Assembly: GCA_902461815.1 (NCBI GenBank)
Contig: CABPZE010000023.1
Span: 1-29,493, forward strand
DNA: 29,493 nt
DNA from: CAG-390 sp003523225
Lineage (GTDB): Bacteria > Bacillota > Clostridia > Oscillospirales > CAG-272
Direction: 5' to 3'
A program made the position numbers and the translations under genes. Of the stretch, positions 1-8,102 are shown one piece after another. Under the pieces are notes generated by a model, which had not been told where the DNA came from, searched no databases, and saw nothing but the letters and a program-made list of their open reading frames with translations. Position 1 is the first letter of the stretch. The number at the start of each line of letters is the position of its first letter.

Positions 1-29
1 CGCGTCAGCCCCGATGGGTATTATATTAT

Positions 30-980
30 TTATTTCTTCATGCTTACGGCGGCTTTTGCCTTGGCGGCAATTGCCTCGGGAGTCAGCCCGTACAGCTTCA
101 GCAGATCGGGAACCTTGCCCGAACGTCCGAATTTATCCTCAATGCCCACGCGGAGAACAGGCACGGGGCAGCGCTCGCAGACCACCTCGGATACGGCAGA
201 GCCGAGTCCGCCGATGATATTATGCTCCTCGGCGGTAACTATCGCGCCGGTGGCGGCGGCGTTTTCGGCAACATTATCGGCGTCAAGCGGCTTGATCGTG
301 TGAACGTTGACCACACGGGCGGAAATACCCTCGGCGTCAAGCAGCTTTGCCGCCTCAAGCGCCATTGCAACGGTAATGCCCGTCGCCATAACGGTAACGT
401 CGGTTCCGTCGCGCAGGACGGTGTTTTTGCCGAACTCAAATTTGTAATCGTTCTTATCGAACAGCACCGGAACGGCAAGTCTGCCGAAGCGGAGGTATAC
501 CGGTCCGTAGTAGTTTATAGCCCACTCCACGGCGGCGCGCGCTTCAACCGCGTCGGCGGGATTGACGATAGCCATTCCCGGGATCGTGCGCATAGTGCCG
601 ATATCCTCAAGGCACTGATGTGTTGCTCCGTCCTCTCCGACGGTAATTCCGGCGTGCGTGGCGCCGATCTTAACGTTGAGGTGCGGGTAAGCTATCGAGT
701 TTCTTATCTGTTCAAAGGCGCGTCCGGCGGCGAACATTGCAAATGTAGAAGCAAAGGGGATCTTCCCGGCGGCGGCAAGACCTGCGGCTACCGTCATCAT
801 ATTTCCCTCGGCGATGCCGCAGTCAAAGAAGCGGTCTGGGAATTTCTTTTTGAAAACTCCGGTCTTTGTGGCGGCGGCAAGGTCGGCGTCCAGCACCACA
901 AAATCATATTTGTCGCCAAATTCGGCAAGCGCGTTGCCGTATGCCTCACGGGTGGCGATCTTTTCAATCATTTCAGCCAT
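30..980 (-). CDS. Transketolase, C-terminal subunit (split transketolase)
   Basis: This 316-residue protein is the second half of a split transketolase. It carries the pyrimidine-binding domain and the C-terminal domain of the thiamine-diphosphate enzyme that moves two-carbon units between sugar phosphates in the non-oxidative pentose phosphate pathway. The segment FFDCGIAEGNMM around residue 51 places the TPP-activating Glu at E58. HAGITVGEDGATHQ is the usual transketolase/DXS-like active-site stretch, and the C-terminal domain begins near VTVMATGITVAMALEAA. The ATG at 980 follows AGTGAGGT on the minus strand. The N-terminal subunit gene ends 17 bases upstream, so the two are co-transcribed and should form a heteromer. 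DXS, which shares these folds, is a single long chain, and the split pair argues against it. Confidence 0.95.
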   Translation of the reverse strand: MAEMIEKIATREAYGNALAEFGDKYDFVVLDADLAAATKTGVFKKKFPDRFFDCGIAEGNMMTVAAGLAAAGKIPFASTFAMFAAGRAFEQIRNSIAYPHLNVKIGATHAGITVGEDGATHQCLEDIGTMRTIPGMAIVNPADAVEARAAVEWAINYYGPVYLRFGRLAVPVLFDKNDYKFEFGKNTVLRDGTDVTVMATGITVAMALEAAKLLDAEGISARVVNVHTIKPLDADNVAENAAATGAIVTAEEHNIIGGLGSAVSEVVCERCPVPVLRVGIEDKFGRSGKVPDLLKLYGLTPEAIAAKAKAAVSMKK

Positions 981-997
981 TTTTATACCTCACTTAA

Positions 998-1828
998 TCA
1001 GTCAAGAGACGCGAGAATCTCGGCTTTTGCCTGCTCGTATTCGGCGTCGCTCGGTGCTTTGCCGTGCCAGCCGACCTGATTTTCCATAAAGGAAACACCC
1101 TTGCCCTTTACCGAGTGGGCGATGATGACCGAGGGCTTGCCGGTGCATTCTCTTGCGGCGGCAAAGGCGGCGGCAATTGAATCAAAGTCGTGAGCGTCGG
1201 CGTTTATGACGTTGAAGCCGAAGGCTTCGAACTTCTTGTCGTGGGGGGTGGGGTTCATAACGTCGGTGATCTTGCCGTCGATCTGGAGTCCGTTAAGGTC
1301 AAGGATAAAGCAAAGGTTGTCAAGGTGATAGTGCGCGGCAAACATAGCCGCCTCCCAGACCTGACCCTCCTCGGATTCGCCGTCGCCGACTATGGCGTAG
1401 GTGCGGTAGCTTTTGCCGTCGATCTTGGCGGCAAGCGCCATTCCGCAGGCGGCGGATACGCCCAGACCCAGCGATCCGGTGGTCATATCAACGCCGGGAG
1501 TTCCCTTCATATCGGGATGTCCCTGCAGATAGGAGTCAGCCTGACGCAGAGTCAGCAGGTCCTCCTTCGGGAAATAGCCTTTTTCCGCCAGCACCGAATA
1601 AAGCGCCGGTGCGGTGTGTCCCTTTGAAAGCACCAGACGGTCGCGATCCGCGGCTTTGGGGTCGGCGGGATCGACCTTCATTTCTTCAAAGTAAAGATAT
1701 GTTATGATATCGGCTATCGAGAGCGAGCCGCCCGGATGTCCCGATGCGGCGGCATGAGTGCCGTCCAGTATGCCCATGCGCACAGCTGCGGCGTGCCGCT
1801 TCAGCTCTCTGAGCTTTGCCTGTTCCAT
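998..1828 (-). CDS. Transketolase, N-terminal subunit (split transketolase)
   Basis: This 276-residue protein holds the pyrophosphate-binding half of transketolase. The cofactor motif runs from GDG at residues 148-150 to N179 within VGDGESEEGQVWEA and LDLNG. Residues GHPGG (30-34) and SKGH (68-71) are typical family signatures. The frame stays open upstream to 1882, but the ATG at 1828 is chosen because CGGAGGAAAAAC lies directly before it and because family members start at MEQ...LKR-like sequence. The gene is first in a two-gene operon with the C-terminal subunit and lies behind a consensus promoter. Confidence 0.95.
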   Translation of the reverse strand: MEQAKLRELKRHAAAVRMGILDGTHAAASGHPGGSLSIADIITYLYFEEMKVDPADPKAADRDRLVLSKGHTAPALYSVLAEKGYFPKEDLLTLRQADSYLQGHPDMKGTPGVDMTTGSLGLGVSAACGMALAAKIDGKSYRTYAIVGDGESEEGQVWEAAMFAAHYHLDNLCFILDLNGLQIDGKITDVMNPTPHDKKFEAFGFNVINADAHDFDSIAAAFAAARECTGKPSVIIAHSVKGKGVSFMENQVGWHGKAPSDAEYEQAKAEILASLD

Positions 1829-1870
1829 GTTTTTCCTCCGTGAAATCAGATAAAATTTTTCTACGCAATA

Positions 1871-1899
1871 ATTATAATGCAAAAATCCGGTTTTGTCAA
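1871..1899 (-). promoter_or_regulatory. Sigma-A promoter of the transketolase operon
   Basis: On the minus strand TTGACA (1899-1894) and TATAAT (1876-1871) are separated by exactly 17 bases. Both hexamers match consensus. Transcription would start about 35 bases before the ribosome site of the N-terminal subunit gene. Confidence 0.85.
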
Positions 1900-1987
1900 C
1901 AGTATCATTGAGTTAACTCAGGGTCAAAATGTGAAAGTGTCAGGAGGCACCCGGACTGAGATCGGAATTCCGTTCCGCGTTTTGCGG

Positions 1988-3406
1988 TTATTGCAGTTTT
2001 TTTAGTATGTTTCCCGCCTTTCCCGTGCTTACTGCGCCGTAAAGCAGGGATATGATATATGCCTGAAGCAGACGGACTATAAGTTCCTCGGCAATGCGCG
2101 GAATAAGCAACACGATAAGCTCACGGTCCGACCACGCGGGTATGAACGCCCGCAGAATAAAGGTGTTCACTGTCGTGACTAACAACCCCGACACCGTGAC
2201 GGCTACCGCAATTTTAAGGAAGGAGAAGGCGCGGCTTTCCGCGGCGGGCGTATCGCCGGTTGCCTCAGCGGAGCGTTTTTTGCCGGGCAGGGAGGTCAAA
2301 AGCAGGTTGAGCAGGATGAAAAGTATGCCGCATACGCCGGCAAGCTCGCTTCCGAACACCACGATATTCGTGTTTGAGGCAAGATTTTTGCGGTAGGTGT
2401 CCGACTGACCGAAGGAATAGCCCTCCCACTCTATCGGCGAGTGGCTGTCGGCGGCGGTAAGCCCGTCAAGCTCCGGGGTACTGTATTCAATATCGGGAAG
2501 GTCGTCCTTTTCAAGGTCGAGAAAATTCAGATTTGCAGCCTTGGCAAAATCCTCGGCGGCACTGCCGGCAGTACCCGCGACAGTAAGTGAGGAGTTGTCC
2601 CCTGCCGCGCTGTCCGTAATGCTTGTGTAGGAAGCGGGAATTATCACAATGCCCGAAATATCCTCAAGCGCACCGGAGGAAATGGACGTCACCTTGCGTT
2701 CCGTGCCGTCCACCGTGACGACGGCGGGCAGCTCGGTTATGCCATCCGACGCGGGATGAGCCTTAAGTGAGAGACTTTTTGAATCCTTTGAATAACGGGA
2801 AAGCCCGGTGACGAATTTTGAAAGCGGGGAAAGCTCTGCCGACTCTATCTGCTCGCGGTATGGAAGCGAGGATTGCTTTGCCAGCACGCCGCTCATGACG
2901 CCGTCGCGGCAAAGTGAGATATTCGCGCTGATGCCGAATATCAGTATCACCGAAAAGACCGAAAGCAGTACCGCGCGGATGGAGCGCGAGGCGCGGCGGT
3001 TGAGGAATTTCCAAAGCAGACCCACGCCGCAGCCGCCGAGAAAGGCGGTGACGGTAAGCCACGGGATATAAGCGCCGTCCGGCGCGATAAGAACGCCGAG
3101 AAGATCGGTCAGCGCGCTTGCCGCGCCGCCGTAAAGCGGACCGCACAGCGCCGCCGGGAAGAAGTTGAAGATGCCGCCGAGACCTATCTTTATTCCGAGA
3201 CCCGGAATATTGAGGGCTATGTTGGTAAAGCTCTTAAGCACCACGGCAAAGGCGGTGCACACTGCGGTCACGGTAAGCCGGCGCAGGAGGCGTTTGGAAT
3301 CTATCCTCTTTTTCCTGCCCGTGCGTGCGGGTTTTGCCGACGCGGTCTCTGCCGCGGCTTCTTTTTCCGGACTTACATCCGGTTTTTTTTCTTTTTTCTC
3401 TGACAT
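1988..3406 (-). CDS. ECF transporter S component, folate-type, with an inserted extracellular LRR-like domain
   Basis: This 472-residue membrane protein resembles the FolT-family substrate-binding (S) component of energy-coupling-factor vitamin importers. A basic, disordered N-terminus (1-43) leads into family-typical segments: LTVTAVCTAFAVVLKSF (44-60), GIKIGLGGIFNFFPAALCGP (71-90), GGAASALTDLLGVLIAPDG (93-111) and a Trp-rich helix (112-136). The last family helices are at 395-420 and 430-457. S components are normally near 170-220 residues. The extra length is a block at about 143-372: one added membrane helix (143-165), a soluble stretch, and another added helix (347-372). Within the soluble stretch, TSISSGALEDISGIVIIPAS (240-259) and SSLTVAGTAGSAAEDFAKAA (272-291) read like a BspA/LRR_5 unit. 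The ATG at 3406 is chosen because ACGGAGG precedes it, although the frame is open further upstream. The ATPases and T component are not in this window. Substrate folate is inferred from family resemblance and the leader. Confidence 0.8.
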   Translation of the reverse strand: MSEKKEKKPDVSPEKEAAAETASAKPARTGRKKRIDSKRLLRRLTVTAVCTAFAVVLKSFTNIALNIPGLGIKIGLGGIFNFFPAALCGPLYGGAASALTDLLGVLIAPDGAYIPWLTVTAFLGGCGVGLLWKFLNRRASRSIRAVLLSVFSVILIFGISANISLCRDGVMSGVLAKQSSLPYREQIESAELSPLSKFVTGLSRYSKDSKSLSLKAHPASDGITELPAVVTVDGTERKVTSISSGALEDISGIVIIPASYTSITDSAAGDNSSLTVAGTAGSAAEDFAKAANLNFLDLEKDDLPDIEYSTPELDGLTAADSHSPIEWEGYSFGQSDTYRKNLASNTNIVVFGSELAGVCGILFILLNLLLTSLPGKKRSAEATGDTPAAESRAFSFLKIAVAVTVSGLLVTTVNTFILRAFIPAWSDRELIVLLIPRIAEELIVRLLQAYIISLLYGAVSTGKAGNILKKLQ

Positions 3407-3413
3407 AATAAAA

Positions 3414-3447
3414 CCTCCGTCCGCACAGCCTTGCTGTGCGGACGGAG
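3414..3447 (-). promoter_or_regulatory. Ribosome-site-sequestering hairpin (riboswitch expression platform)
   Basis: A perfect 15-bp inverted repeat (3415-3429 with 3433-3447, loop of 3) sits directly before the ECF S-component start. The ribosome site CGGAGG (minus strand, 3419-3414) lies almost wholly inside the 3' arm, so the hairpin would block translation. No T-tract follows, which argues for translational control rather than termination. Confidence 0.7.
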
Positions 3448-3489
3448 AATAATTACCCGAAGAATACGGAAAAAAGCATCCGACCTGCA

Positions 3490-3594
3490 ACAGCGGGATG
3501 CGGGACGCGCTTCGCAAATCCGGCGTGCCGGATTACTCCTCGGCGCGGCAACTCCCCGTCCGCGCTCCGTGTGTCGAATGCGTCTCTACTCTGT
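3490..3594 (-). promoter_or_regulatory. Probable tetrahydrofolate (THF) riboswitch aptamer
   Basis: Read on the minus strand, the leader holds three hallmarks of the THF (folT) aptamer in the right order. GAGTAGA (3591-3585) lies near the 5' end. GGGGAGTTG (3557-3549) forms the loop of a stem GCGCGG/CCGCGC (3565-3560 with 3548-3543). GCATCCC (3501-3495) lies near the 3' end, where it can pair with the loop G-run. Closing stems ACAG/CTGT and GACGC/GCGTC fit P1 and P2. An extra hairpin, AATCCGGC/GCCGGATT, lengthens the 3' half compared with the usual aptamer. THF riboswitches are known upstream of folT, which fits the gene that follows. The match was made by eye, not with a covariance model. 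Confidence 0.6.
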
Positions 3595-3618
3595 GTGCGT
3601 TTTTATTTTATGTGATAT

Positions 3619-3647
3619 ATTGTACCGCAAACCGGGGGCAAATGCAA
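3619..3647 (-). promoter_or_regulatory. Promoter of the ECF S-component gene
   Basis: TTGCAT (3647-3642) and TACAAT (3624-3619) on the minus strand are 17 bases apart. They lie just upstream of the riboswitch-like leader. Confidence 0.7.
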
Positions 3648-4136
3648 TACCTGTGGGCAAAAAAAATCTGCTTTCGCCGCAAAATTTAGTCGCCGGTGGA
3701 GATTTTTGAGGCAGAGAGACGATAAAGCTACCAACACAGACTGTTGTGCGATATTACTTTTTCCTCCTCATCATCTTCCAACGCTGGGGAAGGCTTTCTT
3801 TGTACCTGCAAATTATTGTGTTCAGTTTTCCGAACTGAAGTTTAATGATGTCTTCACTTGTATCAGATGAAGAATGGATTCAGTTAGCCTTCCCCAGCGG
3901 GGAAGGTGGCAGCCGCAGGCTGACGGATGAGGAGGACGGAATAATGTTGCACGTCATTCAGTGCATCAAAACGCAATCATTTGTCACGTTTCTGCTCGGT
4001 CACGCTCCGGTTACATTCACGATGCTGCACGTATGGTGTAACGGTCGGATATGGGATCAGCCCCTGATTTTGAGGAAAAATGTCCGCAAAAAATAACAAA
4101 AAGTCGAAAATACCGCAATTAATCTTGTATTCTCTC
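3648..4136. other. Intergenic region without a supported gene
   Basis: About 490 bases between the ECF promoter and the RDD promoter. Short open frames here have no recognisable protein features and no ribosome sites. The only structure seen is the palindromic repeat element at 3762-3936. Confidence 0.6.
3762..3936. repeat. Palindromic intergenic repeat element with nested hairpins
   Basis: A 175-bp element is bounded by inverted TCCTCCTCAT (3762-3771) and ATGAGGAGGA (3927-3936). A second inverted pair, GCTGGGGAAGGC (3783-3794) and GCCTTCCCCAGC (3887-3898), lies inside. The right half also contains the hairpins CCTTCCCC-AGC-GGGGAAGG (3889-3907) and CAGCC-GCA-GGCTG. No protein is encoded. Such sequences with a TGACGGATGAGG core resemble dispersed intergenic repeats seen in gut Clostridia (from memory, not searched). 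Confidence 0.6.
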
Positions 4137-4165
4137 TTGCATTCTGTATTCAAAATTGATATAAT
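4137..4165 (+). promoter_or_regulatory. Promoter of the RDD-family gene
   Basis: TTGCAT (4137-4142) and TATAAT (4160-4165) are separated by 17 bases, about 60 bases upstream of the start codon. Confidence 0.75.
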
Positions 4166-4224
4166 AATACGAGGATAATAACGCCGACCCGGAATAAAGC
4201 GGAAGAGCAGAGGGAAAGAAACCG

Positions 4225-4986
4225 ATGATGTACGATTTACAAAAGGCAAATGTCTTTAAGCGAGCATCAGCGTTTTTGTTTGATGTGATTCTTCTGTCTG
4301 TCGCCGCGGTCGGCTTTGCTTTTATCATTTCCGCAATTACGGGATATGACGTGCAGAGCCGTCGGCTTGACGACATATATGCCCGGTATGAGCAGGAGTA
4401 CGGCGTCAGCTTCGGTATAACCGAGGACGAGTACAACGCTCTGCCGGAGGCGGAAAAGGAAAATTTCGACAAGGCGGGCGAGGCGCTTAACGCAGACGCT
4501 GAAGCCGCCGGGCTTTTTATGATGGTCGTTAATCTTACGATGGTCATTATCTCAATAAGCCTGCTGCTTGCGTATATGCTGCTTGAATTTGTCGTGCCGC
4601 TGCTGTTCGGAAACGGTCAGACGCTCGGCAAAAAGATCTTCGGGATCTGCCTTGTGCGCACCGACGGCGTAAAGGTCACTCCCGTTATGCTGCTGATACG
4701 CACCCTGCTTGGCAAGTACACCATCGAAACGATGGTCCCCGTGCTTATTCTTATCATGATATACTTCCGTATAGTGGGACTTACCGGGACAGTGGTGCTT
4801 CTGCTCATACTGCTTATTCAGATGATCATCTTTGCCGCCACGCGCAATCACTCGCTGATACACGACCTGCTTGCCGGTACGGCGGCGGCGGACATGGCGA
4901 GCCAGCGCATTTTCGAGAGTGAGGACGAGCTGATAGAGTACAAGAAAAAGCTCGCGGCGGAGGCGGCGGCAAAAAAGGAATACTGA
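4225..4986 (+). CDS. RDD-family membrane protein
   Basis: This 253-residue integral membrane protein has the RDD-family layout. An N-terminal helix contains the family Arg and Asp (FKRASAFLFDVILL, from residue 11). A long hydrophilic loop of about 55 residues follows, then two long hydrophobic segments around 93-130 and 165-195, with a conserved-looking GKKIFGICLVRTDG between them. The tail is Lys/Ala/Glu-rich. RDD proteins have no single agreed role, and some are ion exchangers. Two ATG codons in a row (4225, 4228) follow AGAGGGAAAG and either could be used. The gene has its own promoter and ends 80 bases before the ABC importer genes. Confidence 0.8.
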   Translation: MMYDLQKANVFKRASAFLFDVILLSVAAVGFAFIISAITGYDVQSRRLDDIYARYEQEYGVSFGITEDEYNALPEAEKENFDKAGEALNADAEAAGLFMMVVNLTMVIISISLLLAYMLLEFVVPLLFGNGQTLGKKIFGICLVRTDGVKVTPVMLLIRTLLGKYTIETMVPVLILIMIYFRIVGLTGTVVLLLILLIQMIIFAATRNHSLIHDLLAGTAAADMASQRIFESEDELIEYKKKLAAEAAAKKEY

Positions 4987-5026
4987 TATTCTCCCTTGGC
5001 GGGGACACGCTTGTTACCGATTAAAT

Positions 5027-5066
5027 TATAATAACATAAACAATCAGGAAGGGATAAAAGGGCTAT
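5027..5066 (+). promoter_or_regulatory. Possible -10 element and ribosome site of the ABC importer operon
   Basis: A consensus TATAAT lies at 5027-5032, but the hexamer 17 bases upstream (GACACG) is a poor -35, so the promoter is weak or needs an activator. AGGAAGGG and AAAAGGG precede the ATG at 5067. Confidence 0.35.
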
Positions 5067-6167
5067 ATGAAAATCGTTTTACAGAACGTAACGAAAATTT
5101 TCCCGAGCCGGAACAAGAAATCAAACGAGGAGGTCGTTGCGGTCAACGACTTCAACATGACCGTACCGGACGGTAAGCTCATCGGACTTCTCGGTCCTTC
5201 GGGCTGCGGCAAAAGCACGACGCTTTACATGATCTCGGGGCTTCAGAAGCCTACTTCGGGCAGGATCTTTTTCGGTGAGGACGACGTGACCGACCTGTCG
5301 CCTGAAAACCGGGGCGTGGGACTGGTATTCCAGAACTACGCGCTTTACCCGCACATGACTGTGCTTCAGAACATTCTCTTTCCGCTTCAGAACCTTCGCG
5401 GAGCCGACAAGCTGACAAAGGACGAGATGCTTGCACGCGCCACCGAGGCGGCAAAGCTTGTGCAGATCGACGAGCTGCTTGACCGCAAGCCCAGCGAGCT
5501 TTCGGGAGGTCAGCAGCAGCGCGTTGCCATAGCGCGCGCGCTGGTAAAGATGCCCCGCGTGCTGCTGCTTGACGAGCCGTTGTCAAACCTTGACGCACGG
5601 CTTCGCCTTCAGACGCGCGAGGAGATACGCCGTATTCAGCGCGAAACACAGATAACCACCGTTTTCGTGACCCACGACCAGGAGGAGGCAATGAGCATCT
5701 CCGACATGATAGTCGTGATGAAGCTGGGTGTCGTCCAGCAGGTGGGTCAGCCTCAGGCTGTTTACGACGATCCAATCAATCTTTTCGTGGCAAAGTTCCT
5801 CGGCACTCCCCCCATCAATGTTTTTGAGGGCAATGTGAAGTCCGGAATGCTTTACATAGGAGACGAGGCGGTAATGGAGGTCAGCGGTGCGCCCGACGGC
5901 GAGGTTTACGCCGCGGTGCGTCCTGAGGGCTTCATCCTTCAGGAGGACGGACCCTTTACCTGCCGGATTTCCGGAGTTGAGGTAATGGGACGGGACGTCA
6001 GCATCGTGTCGCGGCACGACTGCGCGGTAAGCCCGGTGATACGCGCTATAATAGGCTCGGACAATCGGGTCAATACAGCTTCCGACACGGTCCGCTTTGC
6101 GCTTAAGCGCAATAAGACCTTCATATTTGACCGGAAAACCGAGGAAAGGATCCGTTTTGAGGTGTAA
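5067..6167 (+). CDS. CUT1-type sugar ABC transporter ATPase (MsmX/UgpC/MalK family)
   Basis: This 366-residue cytoplasmic ATPase powers import through the two permeases that follow. Walker A is GPSGCGKST (43-51), the Q-loop is VFQN (87-90), the ABC signature is LSGGQ (145-149), Walker B is VLLLDEP (165-171), and the switch His is H203 in FVTHDQEEA. Residues after about 245 form the TOBE-like regulatory domain typical of MalK/UgpC proteins, which the shorter ATPases of other importer classes lack. Many Bacillota share one MsmX for several CUT1 importers. Here a dedicated copy leads the operon. The next gene begins 3 bases after the stop, so translation is probably coupled. Confidence 0.93.
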   Translation: MKIVLQNVTKIFPSRNKKSNEEVVAVNDFNMTVPDGKLIGLLGPSGCGKSTTLYMISGLQKPTSGRIFFGEDDVTDLSPENRGVGLVFQNYALYPHMTVLQNILFPLQNLRGADKLTKDEMLARATEAAKLVQIDELLDRKPSELSGGQQQRVAIARALVKMPRVLLLDEPLSNLDARLRLQTREEIRRIQRETQITTVFVTHDQEEAMSISDMIVVMKLGVVQQVGQPQAVYDDPINLFVAKFLGTPPINVFEGNVKSGMLYIGDEAVMEVSGAPDGEVYAAVRPEGFILQEDGPFTCRISGVEVMGRDVSIVSRHDCAVSPVIRAIIGSDNRVNTASDTVRFALKRNKTFIFDRKTEERIRFEV

Positions 6168-6170
6168 GTC

Positions 6171-7112
6171 ATGGAAAAGAAGAATCAGCTGAAGGCATGG
6201 CTTTACCTGTCGCCGGCGATACTGCTTTTGCTGGTGTTCACCGTCTGGCCGATAATCAACACCGTCAGAATGGCGTTCCTTGAGGGATACAGCGGTCTGA
6301 AGGCGGTGGGCGGCGAGACCTTCAAGTTCGGAATAGGCAACTTTGTCAAGGTCATTCAGTACCAGCGCTTTCTGAACTGCCTTAAGAATACAGTTCTGCT
6401 TTGCATCTGGACTGTTCCGATCTCCACATTCCTGGCGCTTCTCATCGCGGTGGGACTTAATTCGATCAAGCGGTTCCAGAAGATACTGCAAACCATCTTC
6501 TTCCTTCCGTACGTGACCAACTCAATAGCCATAGGCATGGTCTTTGCGGCGATGTTCAATATCGTCGGCAGCTTTTTCGGCACCGAAAACGAAATAGTGG
6601 TCACGGCGGGAATCATAAACAACATAATCGAATTTTTCGGCGGAACGGCAGTCAACTGGATAAACGCCGGCTCATCGTACACGGCAAACATGACCGTTAT
6701 GATAGTCTACATAGTCTGGAACGCACTGCCCTTTAAGATACTGGTGCTTTTAGGCGGACTTCAGAGCATCAACCGTCAGTATTATGACGCTGCGCGGATA
6801 GACGGTACTTCCCGCCGCCGCATATTTACCCGCATCACCGTGCCGCTGCTTTCTCCCATGCTTGCGTATGTGGTCATCACCGGCTTTATAGGCGGATTCA
6901 AGGAATATACCAGCATCGTAGGTATTTTCGGAGAAACTATGGGTCCGCCCGACGACGCGGGGCGTCTCAATACAATGGTCGGATTTATCTACGACGCACT
7001 GAAAACCAACAGTCAGGGGCGCGCAAGTGCCGCGGCGCTGATACTGTTTGCAATCATTCTTGTCGTTACCCTCATAAATATGCAGGTAAGCAAGAAGAGA
7101 GTCCATTATTGA
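6171..7112 (+). CDS. CUT1 ABC transporter permease (MalF/UgpA-like)
   Basis: This 313-residue inner-membrane permease has about six hydrophobic segments, starting with LYLSPAILLLLVFTVWPIINTV near the N-terminus, as in UgpA-like proteins. The EAA coupling loop YYDAARIDGTSRRRIFTRIT (about 204-223) would dock on the ATPase. The ATG at 6171 follows GAGGTG, which overlaps the stop of the ATPase gene. The protein pairs with the next gene product to form the channel. Confidence 0.92.
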   Translation: MEKKNQLKAWLYLSPAILLLLVFTVWPIINTVRMAFLEGYSGLKAVGGETFKFGIGNFVKVIQYQRFLNCLKNTVLLCIWTVPISTFLALLIAVGLNSIKRFQKILQTIFFLPYVTNSIAIGMVFAAMFNIVGSFFGTENEIVVTAGIINNIIEFFGGTAVNWINAGSSYTANMTVMIVYIVWNALPFKILVLLGGLQSINRQYYDAARIDGTSRRRIFTRITVPLLSPMLAYVVITGFIGGFKEYTSIVGIFGETMGPPDDAGRLNTMVGFIYDALKTNSQGRASAAALILFAIILVVTLINMQVSKKRVHY

Positions 7113-7122
7113 GAGGTGCGCC

Positions 7123-8019
7123 ATGTCAGATAAAGAAAAAACAGTTGTAATGCACGAGAAAAATATGCAGAGGACCTCGGTGCGGCAGAAGATAGGCAAG
7201 GCGCTGGTGCTTACCGGCACATATATCTTTCTTGTCGCTGTTGCCATCTGCGTGCTTTTCCCCTTTTACTGGATGATAAACTCCTCGCTCAAAACGCTTA
7301 CCGAGTACCGCATGAGCGTACCTACCTTCTGGCCGAAGCAGGTCATGCTTTCAAACTATGTCGAGGCGTTCAACACCGCAAACCTCGGCAGGCTCTTTCT
7401 CAACACGGCGTTTGTCGGAATCGTCTCCACGATACTTTCGCTCATAATCACCGTGCTGTCGGCGTTTGCCTTTGCCAGACTTGAATTCAAGGGCAAAAAC
7501 CTGATGTTTGCCGCCCTGCTTGCGACGATGATGATCCCCGGCGAGCTGTTTACCATCACGAATTACAGCACCGTCACAAACCTCGGCTGGCAGAACACAT
7601 ACCGGGTGCTTATCATTCCTTTCCTTGTCAGTGTGTTTTATATTTATCTGTTGCGGCAGAATTTCCTGCAGATACCGAACGAGCTGTATCTTGCGGCAAA
7701 GGTGGACGGCACATCGGATATAAAATACCTCTGGAAGGTCATGATACCGCTGTCGCTTCCGACGCTTATCTCAATTACCATTCTCAAGATGATGGGAGCG
7801 TGGAACTCCTACATCTGGCCGCGACTGGTCGCAAACGACGAGGCGCACCGGCTTATCACAAACGGACTGCGCAACGCCTTTACCGAGACCAGCGGAGACG
7901 TAAACTACCCGGTCCAGATGGCGGCGGTCGCAATAGTCTCCTTCCCGCTGTTCCTTGTATTCCTCTTCCTGCGCAAGTATATCATGCAGGGAGTCAGCCG
8001 CAGCGGCATCAAGGGTTGA
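7123..8019 (+). CDS. CUT1 ABC transporter permease (MalG/UgpE-like)
   Basis: This 298-residue second permease is of MalG type. It has the early PFYWMINSSLKT segment, several hydrophobic helices, and an EAA loop LYLAAKVDGTSDIKYLWKVM (about 188-207). The ATG at 7123 has GAGAGGTG upstream and lies 10 bases after the first permease. The N-terminal 30 residues are polar and cytoplasmic. Confidence 0.92.
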   Translation: MSDKEKTVVMHEKNMQRTSVRQKIGKALVLTGTYIFLVAVAICVLFPFYWMINSSLKTLTEYRMSVPTFWPKQVMLSNYVEAFNTANLGRLFLNTAFVGIVSTILSLIITVLSAFAFARLEFKGKNLMFAALLATMMIPGELFTITNYSTVTNLGWQNTYRVLIIPFLVSVFYIYLLRQNFLQIPNELYLAAKVDGTSDIKYLWKVMIPLSLPTLISITILKMMGAWNSYIWPRLVANDEAHRLITNGLRNAFTETSGDVNYPVQMAAVAIVSFPLFLVFLFLRKYIMQGVSRSGIKG

Positions 8020-8102
8020 AAGATACTACGGAACATTTCCGGCGTATCAGTAAACATATATTTATTAAATTGTAATCACAAATCAGGAGGAAAAAGCAAA
8101 TC

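Noticed and set aside
222..1079. A 285-codon plus-strand frame over the transketolase genes
   Set aside because: It is opposite to two clear transketolase genes and has no recognisable protein content.
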